Below, piece by piece: positions 17,364 through 27,134 of a DNA stretch of 64,000 nt; the stretch's first letter is position 1; each line of letters starts with the position of its first letter. A program made the translations under genes and the position numbers. Origin of the DNA: Caryophanales bacterium (GTDB lineage Bacteria; Bacillota; Bacilli; Exiguobacteriales; Exiguobacteriaceae); NCBI GenBank assembly GCA_902363455.1, contig CABJAC010000001.1, forward strand, positions 186,001-250,000, read 5' to 3'. The notes beneath the pieces were generated by a model. That model had not been told where the DNA came from. It saw only the letters and a program-made list of their open reading frames with translations, and ran no database searches.

Positions 17364-19198
17364 AAAAAAACGTATACGGATATCTCATCGTGCTGTTTGC
17401 CATTTTACTGGCTGCGATTGGCGTCGTTCAGTTTTTGCGTCTGGATTACGGACATCGTTTGATTCCGACAGAAAAAACGACAACCAAGGAGTTTAAGACC
17501 GAGCAGGGAAGCGGGGAAAAACTGATGGGAGAGCAGATGCGCGTCTACATTCATCAAGATGACAGCGTGTTATCCAAAGGTGCGATCCAAAACGTTTCCT
17601 ATGCGTTGAAATACGCGAAGATTCCTTATGAGAATGTCTCAACCAACGCATTATCCAACATCAAACCGTCAGCACGCACCGTGTTGATTTTGGCAGGTGA
17701 ACATACGGCGGACTGGCCATATGCCAAAATTCGTGACTTTGTCGATCAAGGCGGTAAGTTGTATATTGCCGGTCGCTTCGCCGATCAAAAATGGGCGGAT
17801 CTGGTCGGTGTAAAACAGTTCGGTTCATTCGTCGATAACGTAAAAGGATTGACGTTTGAAAAAGAACTTTTCCCGGGATACGTTGACTTGTCAACCTCAT
17901 CGAATCTGTTTGTCCACAGTATCATCGATGTTCAGTTGAAAAAAACGGCAGATGTCAAAATCACAGCCGGGAAGCATCCGATTTTATGGACCGCTCCATA
18001 CGGAAAAGGAGATGTTCTGTTTTGGAATACATCATCTTTACTCGATAAAAATTCACGGGGAATGCTGCTCCAATCACTGTCGATGATGTTCCCGTCATTC
18101 GTCAGCCAACAGGTCGGTGTCAAAGTCGCACACTTTGATGACTTCCCGGCACCGGTTCCGGATGCTTCGAGCCCGGCCATTCAAAAAAACTATGACATGA
18201 CGATCAAGGATTTCTTCGCAGATGTCTGGTGGCCGGATATGAAACGTGTCGGAGAAGAACAAGATGTCATTTATACCGGATTTTTAATCGGCAGTTATAA
18301 AGACACGACAGAAGACACGACAGAACAACTGATTGAAAATTTACGGTTTCCGATGTTGAATTTCGGACGCGGCTTATTGAAAGCCGGGGGAGAAATCGGA
18401 CTCCACGGATTTAATCACCAGCCACTGATCATGGCGGGCGAAACGATGAACCCGGATCTCGGCTATATGAAATGGAAGGATGAAAAAGAAGTCAAGAGTG
18501 CAATCAAACGCGCGATTGCAGCCCATGATTATTTCTTTCCAAAAGAGAAAATCCGGAGTTATGTGCCGCCTTCGAACATCATCAGCAAGTCAGGCTTGTC
18601 GATTTTAAACGAGTCGTTCCCGGATGGTTTGATCGTCGCTTCCCTCTACATTGGTGATGCTTCAAAAGGAAGCTATATTCAGGAGTTCGGACCTGATCCG
18701 ACGCATCAAAATCTTTATAACTTCCCACGGATTTCAAGCGGCTACAATGAATCAAAAGAAGACGCCTTTGTGCTCGCGGATGCTGTCGCGAACTTCGGCA
18801 TCGTCTCTCACTTCCTCCACCCGGATGATGTGTTGGATGAGAACCGTTCAAAAGGAAAAAGCTGGCCGACGATGGAGAAATCACTCGAAACGATGTTCAA
18901 GACCGTCCGTCAAACGTACCCGTTCCTCGACAGCATGACGCAATACGAAGCGTACCAAAAGTACGTCCTGTATCAAAAATCAGAGATTGATGTCAGCTAT
19001 ACGAAAGATACGATTGAGATCAACGGTCAGAATATGCTGACGCCTTCGAAAATGATGATTCGTGTCCAACAGGGAAAACTCGAAACCGGTGAATTCCCGT
19101 ACGGAACGGTTCGGGCATTTGGAAAAAGCGGCACACTGTATGAAGTCGAGTTGAAGCAGGCACGCGTCAGTCTGCCGATCAAGGAGGACCTTTTATGA
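17360..19198 (+). CDS. pelA: PelA-type polysaccharide deacetylase (DUF2194), without hydrolase domain
   Basis: The 612-residue protein has one N-terminal membrane helix (7-27), a Rossmann-like region (about 55-240, VLILAGEHTADW) and a NodB-like deacetylase domain. The metal motif is HFDDFP (H258-P263), the HxxxH motif is HGFNH (349-353), and a late motif is SHFLHPDD. PelA of Pseudomonas also carries an N-terminal GH114 hydrolase; here this is missing and a separate gene at 14180 supplies it, as in the PelA deacetylase-only form of Gram-positive loci. It would deacetylate the exported GalNAc polymer outside the membrane. Confidence 0.87.
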   Translation: MKKNVYGYLIVLFAILLAAIGVVQFLRLDYGHRLIPTEKTTTKEFKTEQGSGEKLMGEQMRVYIHQDDSVLSKGAIQNVSYALKYAKIPYENVSTNALSNIKPSARTVLILAGEHTADWPYAKIRDFVDQGGKLYIAGRFADQKWADLVGVKQFGSFVDNVKGLTFEKELFPGYVDLSTSSNLFVHSIIDVQLKKTADVKITAGKHPILWTAPYGKGDVLFWNTSSLLDKNSRGMLLQSLSMMFPSFVSQQVGVKVAHFDDFPAPVPDASSPAIQKNYDMTIKDFFADVWWPDMKRVGEEQDVIYTGFLIGSYKDTTEDTTEQLIENLRFPMLNFGRGLLKAGGEIGLHGFNHQPLIMAGETMNPDLGYMKWKDEKEVKSAIKRAIAAHDYFFPKEKIRSYVPPSNIISKSGLSILNESFPDGLIVASLYIGDASKGSYIQEFGPDPTHQNLYNFPRISSGYNESKEDAFVLADAVANFGIVSHFLHPDDVLDENRSKGKSWPTMEKSLETMFKTVRQTYPFLDSMTQYEAYQKYVLYQKSEIDVSYTKDTIEINGQNMLTPSKMMIRVQQGKLETGEFPYGTVRAFGKSGTLYEVELKQARVSLPIKEDLL

Positions 19199-20613
19199 AA
19201 ATCGGTTTAGTCCTTGAAGGAAGTTATCCGTATGTCAGCGGGGGGGTAGCGAGCTGGGCGCACATGCTGATTGAACAAATGTCAGACCATCAATTTGAAC
19301 TCGTCACGATCACACCCGGACCACTGACGGAAAAAGACTACAAATATAAGCTTCCGGCAAATGTCACGGGTGTCACGAACTTGGCGTTAAATCAAAAGTA
19401 CGATCGACCTGCACCGAAACAAGCGTTATCCAAAGAGCAGGAAACATTGATTCAGGAGTGGATGCGGTTCCAGGAAGTCGAGACACCCGTCTTTCCGATT
19501 TTTGAACAGGCGGTCGGGACGTCAGAACACTTTTTCTCGAGCCGGCTCTTTTTTGAACTCGTTAAAAAAAGTTACCGGGAAGAACAACAGACCGGTTCGT
19601 TCATCGACTATTTATGGATGTGGCGCAGCATGTACTCGCCGGTTCTTGAATTACTGCAGGCCGAGATGCCACAAGTAGATCTGGTCCATTCTGCCTCGAC
19701 GGGGTATGCGGGGCTGGTCGCGACGGCGATGCGGCAACGTCAGGATATTCCGTTCTTACTGACCGAACACGGGATCTATTCGCGGGAACGCGAGGAAGAA
19801 CTGTTGCAAGCGACATGGATTCCAGTCGAATACCGTTCTTACTGGATCCGCTTTTTCCACCATTTGTCGCGCGAAGCGTACCGGGGAGCTCATGACGTCA
19901 TCACGCTGTTTGATCGAAACAGTGAACTGCAGGAAGAGCTCGGGGCACGTCCTGAGAAGCTGCGAATCATTCCAAATGGAATCGATGCAACGGGACTGGG
20001 CGCGTTGGAAAGAACAGAACCGGGTGATGTTCTCCGGATTGGTGCCATCGTCCGCGTCGTGCCGATCAAGGACATCAAGACGATGATCCATGCGGCTAAA
20101 ATTCTGCAGGAGATGCGGATTCCATTTGAACTCACCATCATGGGACCACTCGAAGAGGACGAAGAATATGCGGAAGAATGCGCGACGTTGATTCAGCAAT
20201 TCGGATTGGAAAAAGAAGTGTTTCTCGTCGGGAAAGTCGATATCCGTGCGTATTTACCACGATTCGACGTCTGCCTGTTGACGAGCATCTCAGAAGGTCA
20301 GCCGCTTGCTGTACTGGAAGGTATGGCGGCCGGTGTTCCATGGATCGTAACCGACGTCGGCGCCTGCTCCGAACTGATCAATGGTCGGGCGGATGACCCA
20401 TACGGACCGGCCGGATTCGTCGTGCCGCCCGTCAATCCACGGCGGATCGCGGATCGTTGTGCCTGGATGTATAACCAGCGGGACGAAGCAAAAAAACTCG
20501 GCGACAACGGTCGTCAGCGCGCCTTGTCCTATTACCAGACAAACCGCTTCATTTCGGAGTATCGGGCGTTGTATGAAGAAAGGAGTCTGACTTATGGCGG
20601 GCATCGGATTTAA
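19195..20613 (+). CDS. pelF: PelF glycosyltransferase (GT4)
   Basis: The 472-residue cytoplasmic GT4 enzyme opens with IGLVLEGSYPYVSGGVASW, typical of PelF (DUF3492 N-terminal region). Its C-terminal half has RIIPNGID, RVVPIKDIKT and the sugar-nucleotide site SEGQPLAVLEGMAAGVPWI. PelF polymerises UDP-GalNAc/GlcNAc in the Pel pathway. It overlaps the deacetylase gene by ATGA and pelG by 20 bp, so all five pel genes are translationally coupled. Confidence 0.93.
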   Translation: MKIGLVLEGSYPYVSGGVASWAHMLIEQMSDHQFELVTITPGPLTEKDYKYKLPANVTGVTNLALNQKYDRPAPKQALSKEQETLIQEWMRFQEVETPVFPIFEQAVGTSEHFFSSRLFFELVKKSYREEQQTGSFIDYLWMWRSMYSPVLELLQAEMPQVDLVHSASTGYAGLVATAMRQRQDIPFLLTEHGIYSREREEELLQATWIPVEYRSYWIRFFHHLSREAYRGAHDVITLFDRNSELQEELGARPEKLRIIPNGIDATGLGALERTEPGDVLRIGAIVRVVPIKDIKTMIHAAKILQEMRIPFELTIMGPLEEDEEYAEECATLIQQFGLEKEVFLVGKVDIRAYLPRFDVCLLTSISEGQPLAVLEGMAAGVPWIVTDVGACSELINGRADDPYGPAGFVVPPVNPRRIADRCAWMYNQRDEAKKLGDNGRQRALSYYQTNRFISEYRALYEERSLTYGGHRI

Positions 20614-22054
20614 ACTACAGAAGTTATTTCAAGAAGATTATTTTTCCTCCCGTTTGAAGGCGTATGCGTTCGCAGGCCTCGTCACGTCAGGTCCTTGGCT
20701 GATTGTCATCACGACAATCGCCTTGACCCAGTTTTTGACGACGTATCTCTCGATTGCCTCCTTTGAAGAACGGACGACGTTTAATTTAACGGTTTCGTAC
20801 AGCTTCATTTTTTCACAGGTCATTCTCGGCATTCAGCAATTAGTCGTGACCCGCTATTTAGCCGATTGTTTTTATGAACAACGTTATGAAGATATTTTCC
20901 CGACCTTTTTAGGCATGACGAAAGTGACGTTGACGATTGCGGGACTGCTTTATTTACTGTTCCTCAGTTTTTCCAAGCTTCCGTTTTTATTAAACGTATT
21001 GATTTTAATTTTGTTCATCACGATTAATTTGATTTGGGTGCATTTTTTATTTTTAAGTGCAGCGAAGTTTTATCAAGCGGTCGCCTACAGCTTTTTGATT
21101 GGTGCTGTGATCTCGATTGGATCAGTATTCGTGATTGACCGTTTCTTCCTTGACTACCTGACGGCTCCGTTCGCGACGAGTACGGCGTTGACGGCAGGAT
21201 TTACGCTCGGTATGGTCGTGACGTTATTCGGATTATTTACATCGATGCTGCTGACGTTTCCCGATCGCGGAACACACGATCAGTTTTCCTACTTCAGTTA
21301 TTTTGACCGCTATCCGGCTTTGTTTTGGACAAGCTTTTTATACAATATCGGGGTATGGATCGGGAACTGGGTCATCTGGTTTTCGGAAGGCGGGGCGACC
21401 CACCTCGGAACGTTCCGGTATCATCCAGTTTACGATACGGCGATTTTCCTGTCGTATTTGACCGTGATTCCGACCATGACGATTTTCGTCATCTCGGTGG
21501 AAACCCGTTTTTATGAACGATACCGGGTATTCTATGGGTATGCCAATGAAGGCGGAACGTTGCAACAAATCGAAAAAGCGAAAACGGCGATGTTGCTTGT
21601 CTTAAAGCAGGAACTACAACGATTGTTCCGGAACCAAGGGTTGTTTACTTTATTTGTTCTGGTCTTTGCCTCGACATTACTCGGCTATTTGGAGCTGTCG
21701 CGCGATACGATCAGTATCTTCCAAATGACGACGGTCGGTGCTTTTTCCAATGCGATGGTTCTCGTCTTGACCTTGTTGCTGCTTTACTTTGAGGATCAGC
21801 GGGGAGCGGCCGTGACGTCGATTTTATTTTTCCTCTTGAATGGTGTCTTTGCCTTCATCATCGCTCCGTTTGGTTATGAAGGATTTGGCTTAAGCTTTGC
21901 GCTAGGTTCAACGATGACATTTGCGTATGCGTTGATTCGATTAATTCAATTCGTATCGGAAATTGATTATCATACGTTTTGCCGGATCGAGCGTGCACCT
22001 AAAAGTAATCGCTTTACCCGGGTCGGAGAACGTTTGAACCGGATTGGTGCGTGA
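20594..22054 (+). CDS. pelG: PelG, Wzx-like membrane transporter of Pel
   Basis: The 486-residue protein has about 12 membrane segments and opens with MAGIGFKLQKLF, characteristic of PelG. It belongs to the MATE/Wzx-like flippase superfamily and is thought to carry the polymer across the membrane together with PelD, PelE and PelF. AAGGAG precedes the start within the pelF coding end. It is the last gene of the operon. Confidence 0.92.
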   Translation: MAGIGFKLQKLFQEDYFSSRLKAYAFAGLVTSGPWLIVITTIALTQFLTTYLSIASFEERTTFNLTVSYSFIFSQVILGIQQLVVTRYLADCFYEQRYEDIFPTFLGMTKVTLTIAGLLYLLFLSFSKLPFLLNVLILILFITINLIWVHFLFLSAAKFYQAVAYSFLIGAVISIGSVFVIDRFFLDYLTAPFATSTALTAGFTLGMVVTLFGLFTSMLLTFPDRGTHDQFSYFSYFDRYPALFWTSFLYNIGVWIGNWVIWFSEGGATHLGTFRYHPVYDTAIFLSYLTVIPTMTIFVISVETRFYERYRVFYGYANEGGTLQQIEKAKTAMLLVLKQELQRLFRNQGLFTLFVLVFASTLLGYLELSRDTISIFQMTTVGAFSNAMVLVLTLLLLYFEDQRGAAVTSILFFLLNGVFAFIIAPFGYEGFGLSFALGSTMTFAYALIRLIQFVSEIDYHTFCRIERAPKSNRFTRVGERLNRIGA

Positions 22055-22059
22055 CAGAC

Positions 22060-22107
22060 AAAAACCCGAAGTATTTCCCCTTTGAGGGAAAGCCTTCGGG
22101 TTTTTTT
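22060..22107. terminator. Bidirectional terminator between pelG and galE
   Basis: AAAACCCGAAG pairs with CTTCGGGTTTT, with an inner TTTCCCC/GGGAAAG-like stem; T runs lie on both strands. Confidence 0.92.
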
Positions 22108-22114
22108 GGCGTCC

Positions 22115-23125
22115 TTAACGCGAACGATAACCGTCCGGGTTTTGCGATTGCCAACGCCACGCATCTTTACACATATCATATAACGTTTTTTCGGCTTTCC
22201 AGCCCAGTGTCTGTTCCGCTTTTGAAGCATCGGCGTAGCACGTCGCGACGTCTCCCGGACGCCGTTCCGCGAATTGACGGTCGATTGTCATATTGGTGGC
22301 TTCCTCGAACGTCGCGACGAGTTCGAGAACACTTGTCCCTTGTCCGGTTCCGAGATTAAACGCCTCGATACCAGCATGCCGATGCTCGAGTGCCTTAACG
22401 TGACCTTTCGCCAAATCGACGACGTGGATGTAGTCCCGGACGCCGGTTCCGTCATCTGTCCCGTAATCATTGCCGAAAATTTGAAGGGTATCCAGTTTAC
22501 CGGCAGCGACTTGCGTGACATACGGCATGAGATTGTTCGGAATGCCATTTGGATCTTCGCCGATCCAGCCGCTCGTATCTGCACCAATCGGATTAAAGTA
22601 ACGAAGCAGGGAAATATCCCACGCAGCATCTGCCGCCGCGATGTCTTCGAGAATTTGTTCGATCATCAATTTCGTCGTCCCGTACGGATTCGTCGTCGAA
22701 CGGGGAGCGGACTCATCGATTGGTGTGACTTCCGGAATCCCGTAGACCGTAGCAGATGAACTGAAGACCAGTTTTTTGACATCATGTCGTGCCATTGTCT
22801 CGAATAGGACGAGTGAGCTAATCAGGTTATTTTGATAGTAGGCGAGGGGGTGGGCGACAGACTCGCCGACCGCCTTCAATCCGGCGAAGTGAATGACAGC
22901 GTCAATCGGATGAGCCGAAAAAATCTCTTCGAGCCGCGCTTCGTTTCGGACATCGACTTCATAAAACGTCAAAGACCGTTCTGCCAATTGTTCGATTCGG
23001 GTGACGGCACTTTTATGACTGTTGCTCAAGTTGTCGACGATGATGACATCGTGTCCTTCCCGTAAAAGCTCAAGGCACGTGTGACTGCCGATGTAGCCTG
23101 CTCCGCCTGTAACTAAAATATTCAT
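22115..23125 (-). CDS. galE: UDP-glucose/UDP-GlcNAc 4-epimerase
   Basis: The 336-residue short-chain dehydrogenase-like epimerase has NAD motif GGAGYIGSHT (7-16), catalytic SSSATVYG and YGTTK, and GTGQGTSVLE, all typical of GalE. It is convergent with pelG. Pel synthesis needs UDP-GalNAc, and Pel loci often carry an epimerase, so supply of this precursor is a likely role (inference); interconversion of UDP-Glc and UDP-Gal is equally possible. Confidence 0.93.
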   Translation of the reverse strand: MNILVTGGAGYIGSHTCLELLREGHDVIIVDNLSNSHKSAVTRIEQLAERSLTFYEVDVRNEARLEEIFSAHPIDAVIHFAGLKAVGESVAHPLAYYQNNLISSLVLFETMARHDVKKLVFSSSATVYGIPEVTPIDESAPRSTTNPYGTTKLMIEQILEDIAAADAAWDISLLRYFNPIGADTSGWIGEDPNGIPNNLMPYVTQVAAGKLDTLQIFGNDYGTDDGTGVRDYIHVVDLAKGHVKALEHRHAGIEAFNLGTGQGTSVLELVATFEEATNMTIDRQFAERRPGDVATCYADASKAEQTLGWKAEKTLYDMCKDAWRWQSQNPDGYRSR

Positions 23126-23306
23126 ATTACACTCTCCATTTCGGTACCATTATTTACAATATCATAGCATGGAATGGGAGAAGAAAAGAAGTCAAGGAAC
23201 TCTTTGGGCAATAATTGAAAATATACATTAAATGAATGTTTTCAAAGAGACAAGGGTATGTGTAAGGGGAGTCGGATAAAAAATGATAATGATGGAGGCT
23301 GAAAAA

Positions 23307-24842
23307 ATGGAGCAACTGAATGGTTTTCCAACATCTTATTGGCGTATTTCGCTTGAACCTTCGACCTATCCGAAACTTGAAACGAATTTGACGAGTGATG
23401 TTGTCGTCATCGGCGCTGGTATCGCCGGGCTCGTCACGGCTGTTCAACTGATTGAACGGGGATATGACGTGACGTTGATCGAGGCTGACCAGATCGCAAG
23501 CGGAACGACCGGTTATACGACGGCGAAAGTTTCCTCTCAACACGGTTTGATTTACGACGAATTGATTCGTACGTTCGGCGAGGAGAAAGCACGGTTGTAT
23601 CATGAAGCGAACGAAGAAGCGATCCATTTTCTGCGCGATCAGACGACGCGCCTTGCCATCGATTGTGAACTAGAAGATCAGGATGCGTATCTGTACGTCG
23701 CGTCCAGTGGACCGAAACACAAGCAACTGATAAAAGAAGGGGACGCCTACAGCCGGCTCGGTATCAACGGTGGTGATGCGACGCAAGAAGTCAAAGACAG
23801 ATTGCCATATCCCGTCGAACAAGCGCTCGTCATCCGCGATCAAGCCCAGTTTCATCCTGTCAAATACTTACTGGGTCTCGCACGTCACTTTACGGAACAA
23901 GGCGGGAAACTGTACGAGCAGACACGTGCGACGTCTGTCGAATCGAAACGGACACCAACCGTGTTGCTTGAATCCGGTCACCAAATCGAGGCACAAAAAG
24001 TGATCGTCGCGACACACTTTCCGTTCAATGACTTCAAAGGACTCTATTTCTCGAAACTTGAAGTGCATCGCTCGTATATCGTATCGGGACTTGTTCCGGA
24101 AGATTTCCCGGACGGCATGTTCATGAGTGCCGATCAGCCGAGCCGGTCGCTTCGGCATACGCATACAGCGGACGGAAAACGACTTGGACTGTTTGGCGGA
24201 GAGAATCATCTGTCCGGTCATCAGACGGATACGAAAGCGAACTATCAAGCATTAGCTGACTTTGCGGAAGGAGAGTTTCGTGTCACGCAAGTGGAACAAT
24301 TCTGGTCTGCCCAGGATTTGATTTCACTCGATAAATTACCGTATATCGGACAGATGACGGATAACGACCCGAACATCTTGGTTGCGACCGGATTTGCCAA
24401 GTGGGGGATGACAAACGGGATTGCAGCCGGTCTGCTCTTATCCGATTTATTGACCGGCATACCCAATCGATTCCGCGGATTGTTTGACCCGAATCGGTCA
24501 AAGTTGCATAGACAGGACGTAAAACAATTCGCGAAGAACAATGCCGACGTCGCAATTGAATTGTTAAAAGGAAAAGTGAGCCGTACGAGCCGATCGGCGG
24601 ACGACCTTAGCATCGATGAAGGAGGAATCGTCCGGTATGGCGGTAAAACGGTCGGCGGGTATCGGGATGTGTCCGGCGACCTTCATCTTGTCAAGACGAC
24701 GTGTACACATATGGGTTGCGACGTGAAATGGAACAACGGGGAACGCTCGTGGGATTGTCCGTGTCACGGCTCCCGGTTTGACTATGAAGGAAATGTACTG
24801 GAAGGACCGGCGGTGAAACCGTTGAAAAAATGGAATGAATGA
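23307..24842 (+). CDS. FAD-dependent oxidoreductase with C-terminal Rieske domain
   Basis: The 511-residue protein has a DAO-type FAD domain with [17 protein letters not shown] and the [15 protein letters not shown] loop. From about residue 420 a Rieske domain has CTHMGC and CPCHGS, both [2Fe-2S] ligand pairs intact. This architecture is widespread in Bacillales (YhfW-like) and its substrate is unknown. The start at 23307 is preferred because TGGAGG (23293-23298) is well placed; an ATG at 23283 would add eight residues. GGGTAT at 23254 hints at a stress promoter but the -35 is poor. Confidence 0.9.
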   Translation: MEQLNGFPTSYWRISLEPSTYPKLETNLTSDVVVIGAGIAGLVTAVQLIERGYDVTLIEADQIASGTTGYTTAKVSSQHGLIYDELIRTFGEEKARLYHEANEEAIHFLRDQTTRLAIDCELEDQDAYLYVASSGPKHKQLIKEGDAYSRLGINGGDATQEVKDRLPYPVEQALVIRDQAQFHPVKYLLGLARHFTEQGGKLYEQTRATSVESKRTPTVLLESGHQIEAQKVIVATHFPFNDFKGLYFSKLEVHRSYIVSGLVPEDFPDGMFMSADQPSRSLRHTHTADGKRLGLFGGENHLSGHQTDTKANYQALADFAEGEFRVTQVEQFWSAQDLISLDKLPYIGQMTDNDPNILVATGFAKWGMTNGIAAGLLLSDLLTGIPNRFRGLFDPNRSKLHRQDVKQFAKNNADVAIELLKGKVSRTSRSADDLSIDEGGIVRYGGKTVGGYRDVSGDLHLVKTTCTHMGCDVKWNNGERSWDCPCHGSRFDYEGNVLEGPAVKPLKKWNE

Positions 24843-24845
24843 GAA

Positions 24846-24880
24846 AACGTCCCTACATTTTTTGTGTGGGGACGTTTCTA
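24846..24880. terminator. Terminator between convergent genes
   Basis: AAACGTCCC pairs with GGGGACGTTT around a T-rich loop, between two converging stops. Confidence 0.7.
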
Positions 24881-24885
24881 TTTAC

Positions 24886-25563
24886 TTATTGAAAAACGCT
24901 TTTCGGGACGAAGATTTCCGGTTGTCCTGTCGAATAAGGAGCGATTTCATACGATTGGAAGATGACTTTGATGCCGTCTTTCATCATCAGATACTCGGTA
25001 TTTTTAGATACGTCAACGTCGCTCAAGCGGTCAACAAAATAATTCTTGTTATTCTTAAGTTTGTCGTAGATGTATTTCTCTACTTTCTTCATTTGTGTCG
25101 AAGTTTTTAACACGCCGGTAATCGGCACTTCTTTTCCGGTTTTGAGTGAATAGTTGACACCGTATTTGACACCCAGTCCATGTGCGCCGCCTGTGTAGGC
25201 GTAGTCAGACAAGGTGAATGTCAAATAAGCAGAGTTATTTCCGGACACTTTGTAAGATGTGCTGTATGTATAGTTGCACATCGCCGGATATTCTTTACAA
25301 GAAGTAGGGTCTGTCTCTTCTTTTTGCAAAGCTTCTAGCTCTAAATAATTTTGATAGGCAAATTTTGAGAAGTCCGTCAAATCAGCATTGATGGTTTTTC
25401 GGACGCTCGTCGATGGACCTTTCGTGACGTATGGATACTTTAAGGCTTTTTTGTTATTGGCATACTTCGTGATGACGGTCGGTTTCGTCGCCGCATCGAC
25501 CGAGAAGGTAGTCGGTACAAGCAGTGTTGCAGAGAGGATAGGGATGAGCCAAGCTTTTTTCAA
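24886..25563 (-). CDS. Secreted DUF4163/DUF3298 (RsiV-like) protein
   Basis: The preferred start is TTG at 25563, nine bases after AAGGAG; ATG at 25569 would be only three bases from it. The 225-residue product has a signal peptide (KKAWLIPILSATLLVPTTFSVDA) and an extracellular domain with YAYTGGAHGLG and YSLKTGKEVPITGV, matching DUF4163/DUF3298 as in RsiV and PdaC. Two cysteines (CKEYPAMC) may form a disulphide. No sigma factor gene lies beside it. Function unknown. Confidence 0.8.
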   Translation of the reverse strand: MKKAWLIPILSATLLVPTTFSVDAATKPTVITKYANNKKALKYPYVTKGPSTSVRKTINADLTDFSKFAYQNYLELEALQKEETDPTSCKEYPAMCNYTYSTSYKVSGNNSAYLTFTLSDYAYTGGAHGLGVKYGVNYSLKTGKEVPITGVLKTSTQMKKVEKYIYDKLKNNKNYFVDRLSDVDVSKNTEYLMMKDGIKVIFQSYEIAPYSTGQPEIFVPKSVFQ

Positions 25564-25569
25564 GTACAT

Positions 25570-25904
25570 TCACTCCTTAATGAATAAGTTAATCTTATTA
25601 TACGTGATACCACTTGGTATGTAAGTATTTCCCTTAATATTCTTGTTATTTGTAATAGGATATTTTTAAGTCCAAATGACCTTCATTATTTAGACTGATA
25701 TCAGAATTTAATATTCAATTCATTTTTTTATGTGCTATAATTACCTGGTATTAAAAATATTCAAGCGTTTAACTATATCGGTCGGGTCGATCTTCATGTG
25801 GATGTTACGAATTCACCGTCACGAACGCCGTTTACAGGTTTTATATCAAGTTCATTTCATAGTAGCGTCGTGAACGCTGTACGAATTCGAGGAGGAAGCA
25901 ACAC
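25570..25904 (+). promoter_or_regulatory. Long leader of the desaturase gene with tandem dyads
   Basis: CGTCACGAACGCCGT (25817-25831) and CGTCGTGAACGCTGT (25866-25880) are near-repeats. ACGAATTC occurs at 25807 and 25881, directly before AGGAGG (25890). AGCGT-CGTGA-ACGCT (25864-25878) is a perfect local hairpin. TCACGA (25819) and GAATTC (25809) can also pair with TCGTGA (25868) and GAATTC (25883), making a long stem that ends beside the SD. Either a regulator operator pair or a switching mRNA leader. The rest of the gap is A/T rich with nothing clear. Confidence 0.45.
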
Positions 25905-26924
25905 ATGAGTAAAGAAAAAATCGCCCAGCTCCGCAAGCACGTTTCGCCTTTTGAGAAGGCAGACGTCAAATCCAGCGTCCGGCAGATGATCAATACGATC
26001 TTGCCGTTTCTCGTCGCTTGGTTCCTGGCTTATCAAGCCTTACAGATTTCGGTCTGGCTTGCCATCCCGCTTGCGATCGTCGCAGCCGGTTTCGTCGTCC
26101 GGATGTTCATCATTTTCCATGACTGTACACATGGGTCATTCTTTAAAAACAAAAAAGCCAATGCCATCGTCGGAACGATCACAGGCATCCTGACGTTGTT
26201 CCCATATGAAAAGTGGAAACGCGAGCACTCAATCCACCATGCATCAAGCGGGAACTTGGACAAACGCGGTGTCGGTGATATTTGGGTCATGACGATTGAA
26301 GAATATGTCGAAGCCTCAAAATGGACACGTCTGAAATACCGTCTCTACCGGAATCCGCTCGTCATGTTTGGTCTTGGACCACTCTTGTTGATTCTTGTCG
26401 TCAGCCGCTTTAACCGGAAAGATGCCCGTAAGAAAGAACGCATCAATACGCATGTCATCAATGCCTCGTTGATCGTCTTGTATGCCATCATGATTTACTT
26501 CATCGGTTGGCAGGCCTTCCTGATCATTCAAGGAACGACGATGTTCACAGCAGGCGTCCTCGGCATTTGGTTGTTCTACGTCCAGCATACGTTTGAGGAC
26601 TCGTACTTCGAGGATGAGAGCGAATGGGATTACGTCAAGGCCGCGATCGAAGGCAGCTCGTATTACGAATTGCCGAAAGTTTTACAGTGGGTGACGGGAA
26701 ACATCGGTTTCCACCATGTGCACCATTTAAGTCCGCGTGTACCGAACTACAACTTAGAAAAAGCGCATACCGCGACACCACCGCTTCAAAAAGCAACGAC
26801 GATTGGCTTGTTCTCGAGTCTGAAGTCGCTTCGCTACAAGCTGTATGATGCGAAAAATAAAACGTTCGTGACGTTCGGTGAAATCAAGCATCTCTTGCGT
26901 GAACCGAAAACATCTGTCATGTAA
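25905..26924 (+). CDS. Membrane fatty acid (acyl-lipid) desaturase
   Basis: The 339-residue integral membrane enzyme has the three histidine boxes HDCTHGS, HSIHH and HHVHH that bind the di-iron centre, in the order and spacing of DesA-type desaturases. It introduces a double bond into membrane lipid acyl chains, a common cold response. AGGAGG lies nine bases before ATG. The leader has an unusual dyad structure (25807-25888). No DesKR-like two-component pair is next to it. Confidence 0.93.
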   Translation: MSKEKIAQLRKHVSPFEKADVKSSVRQMINTILPFLVAWFLAYQALQISVWLAIPLAIVAAGFVVRMFIIFHDCTHGSFFKNKKANAIVGTITGILTLFPYEKWKREHSIHHASSGNLDKRGVGDIWVMTIEEYVEASKWTRLKYRLYRNPLVMFGLGPLLLILVVSRFNRKDARKKERINTHVINASLIVLYAIMIYFIGWQAFLIIQGTTMFTAGVLGIWLFYVQHTFEDSYFEDESEWDYVKAAIEGSSYYELPKVLQWVTGNIGFHHVHHLSPRVPNYNLEKAHTATPPLQKATTIGLFSSLKSLRYKLYDAKNKTFVTFGEIKHLLREPKTSVM

Positions 26925-26933
26925 TCCATCGTG

Positions 26934-26966
26934 CCTTGCTTCCGATAATGGAAGTAAGGTTTTTTT
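26934..26966 (+). terminator. Rho-independent terminator of the desaturase gene
   Basis: CCTTGCTTCC pairs with GGAAGTAAGG around GATAAT, followed by seven T. Confidence 0.92.
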
Positions 26967-27134
26967 ATTTTGCATCGAACACGTCTCAATCAATATTTCA
27001 CGATAAAGTCATTGGCATTCGAAGGGGCTTTCGGTATGATGGGGATGGAGACGGAAACTGTAAAAATATCCTATTTGATGATGTTTTTAAAAAATCAATG
27101 GATGGTTTATGAAATATGCAGAGGGGGTGAAGGG

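Noticed and set aside
23238..23259. SigB-like promoter (GTTTTC and GGGTAT) before the FAD/Rieske gene
   Set aside because: The spacing is only about ten bases, too short for SigB, and the -35 is poor.
26970..27134. 55-residue N-terminal extension of the ankyrin protein
   Set aside because: It begins within the terminator of the desaturase gene and lacks an SD; GAGGGGG fits the ATG at 27135.
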